Notes: generated from the letters alone by a model not told the origin. A stretch of 64,000 nt of DNA from Neolentinus lepideus HHB14362 ss-1 (GCA_001632425.1 KV425578.1:290498-354497); one strand, 5' to 3'. Shown: positions 47,872-60,700, counted from the first letter of the stretch. Numbers and translations are program-made.

Positions 47872-49224
47872 ATGTCATCGCAGAGCTTAGAGTCCACTGC
47901 ATCTCCGGCTAGCCTGAAGAGGAAGGTCCCATACTTCCGACTTCCAGCAGGAGTTAAGCTATGCCCGCGTCTTCCACCTGAAGTTGTAAAAGAACTCGAG
48001 GCGATCTGGAAAGCCGACCCGCGTGTGCCAACTCTCTCCAGTCGGCAGACTTGGGCTCTGGCACGTAAAGTCGAGCCCATCAAGGTCCACAACTGGTTCT
48101 CACATAGGAAACTCGCGGTTGAGAAGAAGGGGACGCTGAAGGAAGGGACGTACGATCTCGACCTCCGTTTTGTGTGTGACCCTGGCGATGAAAAGGAGAA
48201 CTCTGGCCGGCCCGAAAAACGCAGGAAACATATGGGGCGACTACTGTCACGATCACGAACGTTGTCCGCATCTTCGGCTGCTACTGTTGTAGGCACCGTC
48301 CCAAGCTCTGATCCGACCCTGCTTGACTCGGATTCCGACGATGATGTCCCACTCTGCTTGATGCTTCCTTTGTGTAACAATGACCGCCGATACAACATCA
48401 AAAAGGACGTACATGTTGACAAGAACACCTGCCAACCAATGAAGAAAGACAGTACTGACGCATATACCTTGCATGGAGACGCATACACTAAGCATACTGA
48501 CCAATATCCCGTCGATACTCCATCCCGTCCTCCAGCTAACTCTCGCGGCGATCAACGTGCCGACCTTCTTCGTTCTGATGGCCGGCTCTTTAGTCCTGTC
48601 AGTGGCACTGGTCAGTCTCTTGCCTCGCTCCATGCGCTGAAGGACCTTCCAAAATCTACCAATGATGCTTCTGCGACGGCAGTCCTGGTCTGCAGTCAAG
48701 GCAAGAGCGGTCCAGGGACATTCACCTGTGATCTGTGCAAACACGTCCCTGATGAGCAAGGTATAAGAGATCGCCGGAATTTGCTCTCCCTGCTGTAATT
48801 GTCAGGCCTAACTAGGCGATTTCCACCAACAGACTCGGTCGACTATGCCAAGACGATTATACCTGCTGAAACTCCTACGCAGCCTTGCTTGTATAGAGAC
48901 TTCTCTTCGTTAGTCGCTCAGTTTGGCGAGTCCACCCTCGGCATACGAATGAAGGTCGTTGATGAGATGACTGCGTGTCTCTCCGCTATACCATGGCTAG
49001 AGTCTCTGAATCACTCAAAGCCAACCGAAGATTGCCATTTGGTAAGATTTCTCGGCGCGGTCTATATTACTAAACATTCATAGATGGGTTTTGTCATACC
49101 GCCGCAGGAACAATATTCAGAATCTATATCGCCACCCGATGACAGCCTATCCGAAAGTCTCACGGAGGCACGGGAGGAACTAACCGCAAAACTCGAGGCT
49201 ATCAACAAGGAATTAGGTCTCTGA
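47872..49224 (+). CDS. Homeodomain transcription factor, atypical
   Basis: Three exons, 47872-48760, 48833-49041 and 49084-49224, give 412 aa. The homeodomain occupies about residues 33-85: PPEVVKELEAIWKADPRVPT for helix 1, SSRQTWALARKV for helix 2 and IKVHNWFSHRKLAVEKKG for the recognition helix. The usual WFxNRR is WFSHRK, so the invariant Asn and the second Arg are replaced. A basic KRRKHMGRLLSRSR patch follows and may be a nuclear signal. The rest is Ser/Asp-rich and disordered. The frame extends upstream to 47785; MSSQSLES at 47872 is the more likely start. Position and sequence do not suggest a paired HD1/HD2 mating-type locus. DNA target unknown. Confidence 0.8.
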
Positions 49225-49363
49225 CGTAGCTATCACGATCATATTTTGCTGCTTTCTCCATCTCTTCTGCTCGATGTATGCATAAAGAAGAACATCCAAT
49301 CTGGAAGTGCTATCGTAGACACTCATAATCAATAGAAATCCAACGACCATTAGCTTGCATCTT

Positions 49364-51686
49364 TCAGTTAACAGGTTCCGTTCCGAACACCAGACCGATA
49401 TACTTTTTGACCCCTTCCGCCCCGCTAACAACTGCACCCACGATCCCATCCGGTCTGACAATAACCACCTTCCTCTTGGTTGGATCAACGAAATAGTGCT
49501 TGTACGCATACCCGTAGGAGTCTTTAACGACATAATGTGTTTCTTCCAATCCTCCTCCAAGGACAAGCTGCTCAATTGGCGTCCTCGTAGGGAGTATGAC
49601 CATAGACCGGGCAACGAGGGGTGGAATCTCCTTCAATATCTCTACAGCAGCCCCGACTGTCCCTGAAAATACGAGGACGGTATGGTGAGTCGGTTTGAGA
49701 AAATCGAAGAGTCTCTTCGTGCCAGACCCGACGGCACTCTCGTTCGGTTTCGGCTTCAGGTCTACGAGAAAAGGCACATCTGGAGCTCGATCTCCAGCAT
49801 GCACCCTGTCTCCCGACGCGCCCGTTGCAGTTTCGTACGCTTTCAACCTGGTTTCCTCGATACTTCTTACACGTCCACCGTCGGCCTCTTCGTCAATTAC
49901 GATAGAGCTCCAGCGGTAATTGATGCCCAACTGGAGCAGGATCTTCCCTCTGACCCACGGGTTCATATCCTCGTTCTGTAGATGCTCGGGCTTGATGTCT
50001 ACTTTGTTGGCTGCATGCGCTACTGTGCGGTCCAAGAGCGAGGTAGTTTTGTTTAGCATTTGCGCAATAACGGGGAGTCGCTCTTCGGTATACGTCGAAA
50101 GGAGGGCGATGGGTGCAAGAGATTTATAAACCAGAGCGAGTTTCCAACCTAGGTTGAACTGGACAAACGCCAATCACAGATGATGTTCACTCGAAGGTGT
50201 AAAAGAAACCCACCGAGTCCATGACACCAGAATTGCTGCCCTGTAGATTTCAACAGTAAACTTCGACAGCGACTGACAAAAATGATTGCCCACTGACTTG
50301 CGCGCCCATCGGACTGTGTACATGTGCAGCATCTATCTACACATCCAATTCGGTCCGTGAGGCGATAGTCAGATAGTACTCACCACCAGTTACGAAGACT
50401 CTTCCTTCACTATATTTATTAACCATCCTAATATTTGGTCTGATGGGACGAATGAGCCACTACTGCAGCGGTTATTCTTGGCTTTGCTACTCACTTGAAG
50501 GAGCTCAAGGTGATGAATTCGCCGAAGTCGAAGTCTGTTCGGTTAGAAACATGTCTAACAAACTGCCTCACTGCTTCTGGATCAGATGCCAACTTGTCAC
50601 AGTCCGCCTGGCGACCACCAGCCATGATCCAAAATATGCCTTCCTTTTCACATGGACGAATGGTGACCCTGCAACAGATATGTGTCACTTCGAAGTACAT
50701 ATCAGATGTATACTATGGACGCCTACAACTTTGTAGATATATCTCCCCAGATATGCCAGTGCTGAATGAAAGGTCAGGTCGGTATGGTGCACGATGAGGG
50801 ATACCAGGTGCTCACATCTCGATCGAGTCCTGTAATTGGGACATCTGCGATGATCAGCGCATCTTCCCCCCGCGTCTCTCCGAGGAATGTTAATCCCGCT
50901 TGCTTCCTCACGGTACCTATTAGCATGTCCTTCCTCTTACATGTACTAGGCTTGAAAATTATGATGATCTTACCTCTACCACCATCGGCACCCACCAGCC
51001 AACAGGCCTGAATGATGCCAGGTTCCATGTTCCCCTCCCGGGTGATTGAAACACGTGCCTTAACCGACTCAGTGGATTGATCAAAGCCAGCCAGTTCCAC
51101 CCCATACTCTACTTCGCATCCATGTCGTGCTAAGTGAGAGCGTAAGATTTTGGTTATTTCGTCTTGACCCAACGCCACAGGCCGAAGCTGCAGAAAGTGA
51201 GATGGGAATTGACCCCAAGACAGTACATGATGACTTGCATAGGGACAGTCTGGACTAGGGTCGTACATGGCCATCATGTCAAATTGCTTTGGAGGATTCG
51301 TGCTGCCTGGTAATTCGTATTGTATGCAGGGCGGAACCATATGTCCGGCTTTTAGTATGTCTGGAAGGACACCCAAAAACTCGTATATCTCTTGGCTCCT
51401 GGGCTACGAGCAGTACTGTGATATTAGTAGTCGCTGAATCCATACCGGTGACGGTCAACTATTTTTCTCACCATGATTCCTGCGCCTCGCTGACCCTTAG
51501 GGGGGTAAGGTGCCTTGTCAATGACACGAACTGCCACACCATTCTGCGCCAGTGTGAGTGCCAGAACCAGTCCTGAAGGTCCTGCTCCGACCTGAAATGC
51601 TTCTCAAAAACAGCATCGAATTATGGATTGAACACACTCACTACCAGAATGGGCAGTGCGTCAACGCCGGCCGTCGTAGGTGACAT
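49364..51686 (-). CDS. FAD-dependent aromatic monooxygenase (phenol hydroxylase type)
   Basis: Ten exons, 51642-51686, 51472-51591, 50974-51403, 50816-50916, 50727-50761, 50495-50668, 50384-50439, 50298-50332, 50214-50240 and 49364-50158, give 605 aa. The FAD-binding GAGPSG follows the start (LPILVVGAGPSGLVLALTLA); the DG motif is WLVGADGG; the second FAD motif is VTGDAAHVHSPMGAQGSNSG, followed by FNLGWKLALVYK. The C-terminal 200 residues fit the thioredoxin-like domain of phenol 2-monooxygenases. Such enzymes hydroxylate phenolic rings with NADPH and O2 in the cytosol, a common activity in lignin-derived aromatic catabolism. Substrate is not determinable. Exon 9 is 27 nt. The start sits on a 15-codon first exon, which is short but puts GAGPSG in frame. 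Confidence 0.9.
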
Positions 51687-52564
51687 GTTCGTCGGTGGAT
51701 GGAACGTTCCAGTAGTTTTAATATCGAAACCCGAAGGTTGGGTACTTATATATCGAAGCCTGGACGCCGGTCGCACGGATTCAGCTTTAGACACCGTCCG
51801 TTCTCAGCACCGTCTTTGATCCATCCGAAGGTGATGCACATCTTTGCTATGATCCTGGCGCTCGCGCACACGTGTTGACCAGTACTACAGCTTCGAGTTT
51901 AGGAACGGGTGAACCAAACCAACGCAGTCGGTGGCCAGGCCAAGTAACGTTTGTCCTATCCAGAGACTGCGTTATTCTTGTTCATCTTGACATCACTTCA
52001 GCGAGCTTCCGTAAACAACCGTGATGTCCGTTGAATACCGTGACGAGTCTCAGCGACATCTATTCGTGTGTCTTCTGAAGAGAACGCATCTTTCTGCTGA
52101 CCGCAGTACCTACGAACGACACGGAGAACAAGTTAGTGTCGATTATTATACTCGCCGTTGAGGCTCATAACTACTCACCATTGCTGCGGCAAACTGACCA
52201 CAGACTTCGGAGTCTTGCTGCGTTTATTGGGAGTGAGAACAGACTTGGGCAGACTAATTTGGGAAACCTGTGCCATCCCAAGGTGGTGTAGCATACAACG
52301 AGGGTTGATTTTGCTTCGGGAATAAATCCTGATATGCCTTGCATTATTCTCCAGGAGGGATGTGAACCATTACAGTAGTACTAGCAGAGAGGTTCTACAT
52401 AGCCGGAGGCGTCTGGTCCAATTTAGGAGAAATGGCACACTCTCGGCCGGGCCGGAGTAGGAGTTTACTTTTCGTTCACCTCTTCCAAGTCACTTTCGGT
52501 TTAAGTAATAAGCGTAACGAATTCCTTGCTCAACGACGACAACGGCAGAGGCGAACCATAGACC
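51687..52564. promoter_or_regulatory. Divergent region FAD monooxygenase / MET2
   Basis: About 880 bp between two outward-facing start codons. No gene or repeat recognised. Confidence 0.5.
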
Positions 52565-54008
52565 ATGACGGCCACAAGCAGATTTGCAGCTCTCATTGAC
52601 CAAATCATATACACCGTTCCATCTTTCACGCTCGAGTCTGGTGCGGTTTTGCGTGACGTCCCTGTAGCGTATAAGACATGGGGAAAGCTGAACGAGCGCA
52701 GGGATAATGTGATGATTATATGCCATGCTTTCACTGGCAGCGCGGATGTGGAAGATTGGTGCGCTATCCATAATTTACCAGAATGTCAGTGCTGAATACG
52801 CCTAGGTGGGGTCCATTGATGGGACGAGGGAAAGCTTTCGACCCTAACCGCTTCTTCATATTCTGTGCCAATGTTATGGGCTCGCCGTATGGCTCTGCCT
52901 CTCCTGTGACGGTCAATTCTGAGACAGGTGAACCTTACGGCCCTGAATTTCCGTTAACTTCGATAAGAGATGATGTGAGGTGAGCGAATGCCCGTACACA
53001 ATCCTGAAATGTCCTTCTCATGCTCCACCTAGACTGCACAAAATCATCCTTGATCATTTGGGCGTAGCATCTGTAGCAGTTGCAATCGGCGGCTCTATGG
53101 GTGGAATGGCAGTCCTGGAGTGGCCACTGTGCAGTCCGCCAGGATACATTCGCCGCATCATCCCAATTGCAACTTCAGCCAGACACTCTGCCTGGTGCAT
53201 CAGTTGGGGAGAAGCACAGCGCCAGAGCATCTACAGCGACCCAGGGTATGAAGACGGCTACTACAAGAGTCAGCCCTGTTCAGGCCTCGGTGCTGCCCGC
53301 ATGGCAGCACTGCTGACTTATCGTTCTCGAGACTCATTCGAGAGTCGGTTCGGACGGAAGCCGCAGAAGGTGGCTGATACCAATATCATCACGCCGCCGC
53401 GGTCGCCTGTCACCCCCGCGGACGAAGCTCTTGCAGTGCATAATGATGGGCTCCGGAACGCAAAGCTGAGGCCACACTCATCGTGTCCGCCCACTCCGAC
53501 CATCGACCGCTCCGCCGTGGCATCACCCACTCCTCGACAGCCAATATTCTCTGCCCAGTCCTACCTGCGCTACCAGGGCGATAAGTTCACCTCTCGCTTC
53601 GATGCTAACTGCTATATCCACATCACGCGCAAGATGGACACGCACGACATTGCGCGCGGGAGGTCGACGAACCCCGATGAGTCCCTTGCTCTCGCTGAGG
53701 TACTGTTGACGCTCCCTCCCCGCGCGCTAGTGATTTCCATTGAGACCGATGGCTTGTTCACACCGTCGGAGCAGAGAGAGATCGCGGAGCACATCCCTGA
53801 GGCAGAGCTCGTGACGATTCCTAGCCCAGACGGCCATGACGGGTTCTTGCTCGAGTTCGAGCAGATCAACAAACACATCTTCTGGTGGCTAAAGAGGGAG
53901 TTTCCGGAGGTGTACGCCGATGCCCAGGAGGTCGAGCCGGTTGAAGGCTTCGAGATCAAGAAAACGAGTTTGTTTGGGGAGGCGGAGGCCGACATCACCA
54001 GGTGGTGA
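52565..54008 (+). CDS. MET2: Homoserine O-acetyltransferase
   Basis: Three exons, 52565-52758, 52806-52979 and 53033-54008, give 447 aa. The alpha/beta-hydrolase core shows [36 protein letters not shown], the nucleophile elbow [13 protein letters not shown] and, near the end, ETDGLFTP (Asp) and [10 protein letters not shown] (His), completing the Ser-Asp-His triad. The enzyme acetylates homoserine from acetyl-CoA, the first committed step to homocysteine and methionine in fungi. An insert rich in Pro/Ser/Thr ([15 protein letters not shown] and onward, about residues 255-315) lies between core strands, as usual for fungal Met2. Convergent with the E2 gene. Confidence 0.95.
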
Positions 54009-54062
54009 AACGCCCTATTGTATGATGACACGGACAAAGCGCATGGACGCCGGTTATTAGAT

Positions 54063-54136
54063 GAGGATCCAACTCCTACATTATTATTGAGGATCCAACT
54101 CCACATTATTGTTCAGGATCCAACTCCTATATTACT
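54063..54136. repeat. Three tandem copies of a 25-26-bp repeat
   Basis: Three units share the core AGGATCCAACTCC followed by TACATTATT-like sequence, starting near 54064, 54090 and 54115. The array lies in the 288-bp spacer between the convergent MET2 and E2 genes, probably within the MET2 3' untranslated region. Confidence 0.8.
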
Positions 54137-54296
54137 GTATTGATTAACTTGTTTTCACCGCAGTTCAGAGTATTATAACGGCGCTTCCTGTACAGATGGC
54201 AAATAAATGATGTCGCAAGAGTCCAGTAGTCGTTGGCCTATGTTACAGTGACTGGAATACGTTCGACATGTCAGATGCTAACCCACAGATCGATAC

Positions 54297-56028
54297 TCAG
54301 ACAGCTTCCCCAATGAGTCTCTCAGGCGTCTCAACCCAGCTCCTCCAGCACTCCACGAATGCAGCCAGCTCCGCGCCTTCCACAACCCTATGGTCAGCAG
54401 TCCAGCTTACTCCGATCTTCAGCCTTCTCTCGCCTTTCCCATCTCCTCTATCGACATCCCATACCCATTTAGCTCTTCCAAGAGCAACAATAGCGACGCC
54501 GCCTCCAGGCACTAGAATCGGAGACGCAAAGTCACCAGCACCGATTGCGCCTACGTTAGAGACCGTGATCGTGCCGCCCTTCTTGGGCATCTCGGCGGGC
54601 GTAAGACCACAGGGCATCTGCCTCCCAAGATGGGAGAGGTGCTTGAGCTCCGCGGCGAGTGAGAAAATGGTGTGGGTGTCGGCACATTGGATGGTGGGTG
54701 TGTAGAGACCGGTAGGTGTGGATAGAGCGATGCTGATATCAGAATGAGGGCGGACGGTGAGGGCCGGCTTGGATTGAGAGTCGGTGGAAGGCCGGAGTGT
54801 GATAGACGAGCGGAAGAGAGGCCATTCGGTCATTGCTTTGGAGAGGGTCTTGAGGAACATGGGGAGGTAGGTGAGTTTGGTGAATTGGCGGGAGGGTAGG
54901 ACAGAAGGGGGTGAAGGGACGGGGTAGACAGAGGAGGGATTTACGGCAGTATATGGAGAGGGAGGAGGAGCAGAGAGGTAGTGAGGGGGTATGCATGCGT
55001 TCAGACGGGGCAGGAGGGAATGGAGATCCGTAATATCCAGTGTTGTAGAGTAACTGTAAGATGTAGAGTCAGCGTATATCACAGTATTGATATCGCATCA
55101 CACACCCAAAATGAGGGATCTCCAAGCTCTTCAGTGGCAGTGTGAGGACTGATCTAGCGGAACATAGCCGAATGGACTCACCTTTTCCATGGCCTTCCAC
55201 ATTCCATACCTAGTACGCCCCAACTCGACAACAACATCACCAGACTCTTGTGGTTGTTTCATGGAAGAGACCGACGAATCCTTCGTCCCACCACTAAGGT
55301 ACCGTTCCAGGTCCCCCTTCTCAATCCTGCCGTCTCGTCCACTCCCAGGTGAGAGGCGATTAAGATCTACACCGAGTTCGCGGGCCATATGACGCACAGC
55401 AGGCTTGGCAAGGACATTCTTAGAGAAAGAATTCAGTATAGTGGCAGCATTGGGAGGATGGTTTGGATCCAGAGGATGCGGTCGCCGTTTCCTGAGCTGA
55501 AGAGCTTTCTCAAGATGTCCAAGTGACGGCTGTGAAGGTGTTTCAAAAACTTTACTCTGAACGGCCTCTTGCTCCGGTTGAGCGGGCTCCGTGAACTCTT
55601 TGCTGTTGCTGTCAAGAGACTCTTCGTCTACTTCGATTAGACACAGCCCTTGCCCCACTTTAGCAACTTCTCCCTCTTGTACAAGAAGCTCTTTGACAAT
55701 TCCATCGAATGGGCTGGTAATTTCGACGCTAGCTTTGTCGCTCTGAACTTCGCATAGCTGGTCGAACGCCTGGACAACGCCCTCAGGCTTGACATTCCTG
55801 ATGCCGATTACATTCTGACCCATCAGCTGTGTTTATCAAACCTCGAATCGATCGGGTCTCGTACCATTTTATCACCTCGCATTCGGTGATCCCTTCACCT
55901 ATGTCTGCGAGCTTGAACTTCTGTAAGACCTTGAGTGAAGCCCAGGCTATGGGCGATGAATGAAATAATGATCCGCGGCCAGGCCATCCTCGTAGTAACT
56001 GAAGAGGTCGTCGTGGAAGGTTGAGCAT
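54297..56028 (-). CDS. Branched-chain alpha-keto acid dehydrogenase E2 (lipoamide acyltransferase)
   Basis: Four exons, 55865-56028, 55182-55797, 55106-55128 and 54297-55053, give 519 aa. The basic N-terminus (MLNLPRRPLQLLRGWPGRG) is a probable mitochondrial presequence. The lipoyl domain reads KLADIGEGITECEVIKW and EVQSDKASVEITSPF, where the DKA lysine is the lipoylation site. A peripheral-subunit-binding domain follows (VRHMARELGVDLNRLSPGSG, RIEKGDLERYL), then the catalytic acyltransferase domain with GTITVSNVGAIGAGDFASPI and VSWTADHRVVEGAELAAFVE. It moves acyl groups from branched-chain keto acids to CoA in the mitochondrial matrix. The usual DHRxxDG is DHRVVEG here. Exon 3 is 23 nt. An upstream in-frame ATG at 56088 is less likely. 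Confidence 0.92.
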
Positions 56029-56088
56029 CGTCGTGCCAGAGGAGACAAGAAACGTCAAGCGCTTCTTCGGACGTTGAACGTTGGTCAC

Positions 56089-57745
56089 CTGTTACATCGT
56101 CCTCGGATCACAAACTGAACTTCACTACGTTTGTCGTCGTGAATTCATCCCTGAACACAGGCTCAGCGGAGGAGATGCTATAGTATGCTATAGTGGTAGG
56201 GAGGACAGACGTACGCACGGACATTCGCATCAAACCCACCCGCTTGAACAGCTATCGCAGGTTTTCCATGAATTTAAACTTCCATATCAGGTAATGGACC
56301 GTCCAAATCTAGTTATGTCGCCGATTTCCATTCTAGACGCACTTTGAAACCTGCCTAACGGGCTCGACGCGAGGAACGAGCGGCTTGAGCCCGTGCACCG
56401 CCAAGCTAGGAGTGGGCCACGCGAGTGTCGCGCGCGCTGGCTCGTGGCGCCCACGCTTGTGGCGTGGTGCCGGATCCTCCAAGTTTTTATTCGAGCCAGC
56501 GCGACGCGTCAGCCTTTCCCTCGTTCCCCTTCGTCTGCGCAAGCCTTGGGAAACTTTTTCATCCCGCCCGCCTCCCCTCTTGTAGTGCGTTGGGTGTGGT
56601 GTAGCCCGGGTTTCGTCCCGCAGCAGAAACAACACGTTTCTGGCCACCCATCGCGCTCAGAGCCTCGGTGCGGATTCCGATTGGCCGCCACCCGTTGGTG
56701 GTTTTCAGCCACATCGGCATCTCGACGGCCCGACGGCCCCGGCCGTCGCCGCACCGACCTCTCCCCCAACCCAGCGAAATCGTACCCAACATTGCGTGAA
56801 GTCGATTTCGTGTGCGTCCGCATTTCGAGCATCTGCTCGCTAAGTACAGTTCTACCTGTCTCTTTCCTCGCTCCCTGCCCACACCCTAGCTTGGACCGGT
56901 GTCCGCTTCCTCGGCGGGGGCGGGCGGCGCCGCCCGTGAGCACTTCCGGCGGAAGGCGTAAGATGTCTCCATAAGCTTAAGCTGGTCCAATCAAACCTAC
57001 CCGTAGGACTTTGATATCACATCCTACAGGGACGAAGCAGACATTGAAGATTCCTGGTGGTTCCCAGGCAAGAATCCTGATAGAACTGCCTATCGTTGAG
57101 GACGGGGACCCCCGCTACGCCGTCCTGACCTCGAAGGCCCCATCACTGGCAGATTGGAAGTTCGTCTACCGCGACCCGCTACCCACATGAATTAGCAAGA
57201 GGGCTCGTCTGTTCTTACCGTGAGCAGCTTACCCCTTTCCACCATTGAGAGTTAATTCGGTTTACAGGAAGAGTGTACATGTCCAAGGGGCGCCGCAGGC
57301 TGTCGAAGACGGCGCCATTCCTCTACTGTGAGGTCCTGGGAGGGAGTTCGGCGCCATTATTCTCTCCTTTCTTCCCAGACTAAGGCGTGCATTTCTCATA
57401 CTAGTAGTTAACGGCGTGTCCAAATGGCACAGGTCCTGGGAGTGACCAGTGACCGACCAGATATGTAGCACGGGACAAATCACCTACCCTTCCACCTTCC
57501 ACCAGTGCGACGATGTACTGCGCCTTGGCAATGTAGAGCAATTATGACTGTAGCAATACTGAAATGTAGCACGGACGTGCAACATTAACCTAAACCATTA
57601 ACAGATCCAAGATATGAGGATACATCCGCACAACAACCAAGGGTAAGTACGAGGCAGCAATTCGTCAAGATCAGCCAAGGAATTAGGAGATTACGAAGAT
57701 ATGACTATATAGATCACGAGCATAATGTTCATTGAAATCACACCT
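56089..57745. other. About 1.7 kb with a GC-rich island; no gene recognised
   Basis: The E2 promoter, then a sharply GC-rich block (about 56340-56960) with long overlapping frames on both strands, a usual result of high GC rather than coding. A 50-codon open stretch at about 57029-57190, ending FVYRDPLPT and stop, looks coding-like and could be a last exon or relic of something; I do not recognise it. The string GGTCCTGGGAG occurs twice around 57332 and 57431. Confidence 0.45.
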
Positions 57746-60700
57746 CTAGACATCCATTCCAGGGCGGACCGAATTCGTCCTGGTTCCCATGCCTTTCAAC
57801 CCAACCCCGTGAATATGGTACTGTTCTCCAACGATCTCTTTCGTGGCCACCATCAAGCGATCCAATCGAGTCATGATACCATACGCGGTTGAAACAGCGA
57901 CACAGAATATTCTGCAGAATCATGGCGGGAAGATCAATCAGCGGACCGTCGGAGCGCACTGGTGACATGAACGAGAGCTTACAGGTATTGCTCGTTCTCG
58001 AGTGTATCAATGGTTAGCGTTTTTGGCAACCCGAGCACATAGTCTTCCTCCTCTATGAGGACGTTCAGTCCATGCTGGTGGGCCATGAATCGGTCAATTA
58101 GGGGACAAGGAGTAATCTGCGGCAAAGGAGTTCCCGTCCGAAGAGCAGTAGAGATTAAACCTGATAAGGACGTGAACAGACAGGTATTTCGCACCCAGAA
58201 AACGAACATACTGATCACTGCAAGAACATCCCCAAGGAAGTCCGCGTCGACGAACCGAGTGCGTCGCAAGAACGCTTGACACCATATCGGCTCCAGTTGC
58301 TCGACCGCGGACATCAGATGCGAAAGGAGATAAGCAATTTGCCTGGACGACACTCAGTGCTTGTCCATGTAATGCTCTTGAATGTACTTACATTTGTATT
58401 TCTACGATGGACTGATACCTCTTGGAAGGCCACCGTCCGCGCAAGGAAAACTGCAAGAGCATTGTTAGGTCACATTATTACAAAAGCCAAGAGATTAGCT
58501 CACCTCGTAGATGATGTTAGTTCTCAGCACAATTGATCGTTTCAACTTGGCTCGAATAGCAATTAAACTACGGATAATCTCTTGTCGCTCTTTGTCTGTC
58601 CGAAGCTCCTTAGGAGTATTGGCAAAGGATATGATTGAACAATACAGAGCGCCCGTTTCGCCGGCAGTTGTGGCTGAAGGACCAAAGAAAAGGTCAGAAT
58701 GAAGAGGTAATATCGAGACTGACGAATACAAACCCAATATGCGGCGCATGTATCCGCGAAGTGTGGTCGAGGGCGGCAAGAAGGAAAATATAAACGCAGC
58801 AGTGACACCAGAAGCTACCAGAACGAATCGTCTCTGCGCTCTTGTGTCAGCGCAGTCATAAATACTGGTCGAAATGCGTCGTCTTACCCATGCTACGTCG
58901 TAGCCTTCTCCAGGCGACGACGGTTGTGGATAGTGCGTGTCTTGCCAAGAGTATCCGAGGACCTGAGACATGGGCGTTCAAAACGTCGTGCGAATTGCAA
59001 GTGTTGAATCACCTACCAGTACAATAGTGACAAAGAAAATGATGACGGTCATGGGCGGACCGGGCCAGTACAAGCGAACGAAGAAAAAGAATGGGAAGCA
59101 TACACCACAAACAGCCGCGAATCCATAGTAGTTCCCGTGACCTGAACCAGTCGATATATACCTACGCAGGATTAGAACCATGATATCTCAGGGGGAGTTC
59201 CACTGTGCGTACCACATGACAATGCCGATCACACCCCCCAAGAAAGTACTCATTATCCGTGCCACCAGCCCGAATGTCGTGTCGCCACGGAATCGGACAA
59301 GGGTGAGCTGTCCCATGAACCTATCGAAACAAAAGACACTATCAGTAAACACGGCAATGTGCTGGACAACCACCGCCAAGTACTCACACACCCCATATAA
59401 ACCTGTTGGCTGTTTTGTTCAGAGCAAATCAGCAACGTATATATGCCAATCTAAACCAGCTTACCATAGGCAAAATGGGCGCTGGACGCGAGAAAGCTTG
59501 GGATACTAAGAAGGACTATGATAATTCAATTTTTTAAGCTTACTAGAGAGCATACTACTTACTGGTCAGAATACCGGCCTTGAATGCATACAATGAGTTC
59601 CCTCGACCAAGAGCTGATCCAATTTGGTAAAGCTGTGTCGCTACCATTTCGTGCCAATTGCGAGGTGGTAATACATCGGGGTCGCGGCGCCTAGGTTCGC
59701 CTAGATCATCTATCCATTCTGGCTGCATACCTTGGATGACGTCTTAAAAGCTGCGTCAGATCTGCGTGACTTAGCGCTTATACCAGCTAGTGAGCGTACC
59801 AGGATTCTCATCATCATCTCTTTCAATATTTTCCGCAGGCTCCCAGGACGTCCAGGTAAGGAAATTTCTTAGAGGAATAGTAGGCCACCAGACCCTCAAC
59901 TTCTTCCGTTTCTTCTCTATACCAATCATCTCATCGTACTGTAGGGCGGTGATTAGATCTGCGACAGGAGGGTAGAAAGATAGTTACCCACCAATTCCAG
60001 GACTAGTTGAGCAAACCGCATTAGGTGGTATTCGTAGACGAAGCAATGGAATAAGAAACGGTGTGGAGGTGCATCATCGGATAGACGCTTAGAGTCGTGA
60101 TCCACACGGGAACGGTAAGGTTCTAGAACAAGGTGTCTGCGTTTCGGGGGTATTAGTGGGCGTCTAGAAGAAAGAGACACTTGTAGGCAACCTTTTATCT
60201 GTCATGAATACCTCCAGCGCCTCACTGAGCTCTCTCTTTAAACGTTCGAGCTCCTCGGCCTTCTCTTTCAGCTCTTTCGCTTTCGTTCTTGTACTCCTCC
60301 AGAATTTTAGGCGGTTCCGCCTCGTCTGGCTGAGCCAAGTACAAGCTCCAGTCAAAGCACTTCCGCACTTGTCCAATAACGCATCACACCCGTCCCCGAG
60401 CAACTCCGTCGCCCGAGCGGTAAACTGTGCAGACAACGGGTGGAACAAGTGGGTCGACTCGATATCCATGTAGCGCAGCGACTCAAACACACCAACCGCC
60501 TGCTCCCTCGTCGGTGTCCGCGACAGGTGCAAATGCAAACGGTGATGCAGATGATTCAAATGGTGGTGTACATGGGGATGGCCGGCCGGCGAGTGCGGAC
60601 GGACATGCAGCGAGTACGAGCCTGGCTGCCGGTTGTGCCCCGAGTCCGAGTGCCTCGACCTCGTCGCGAGGCGTCTGCGTGCGGCAGTGTGCCCTGTATC

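Noticed and set aside
47859..48759. Minus-strand frames of 209 and 168 codons
   Set aside because: Antisense to the homeodomain gene and without recognisable features.
56393..56974. 193-codon plus-strand and 144-codon minus-strand frames in the GC-rich block
   Set aside because: Long frames on both strands at once are expected from high GC; neither shows a domain or signal.
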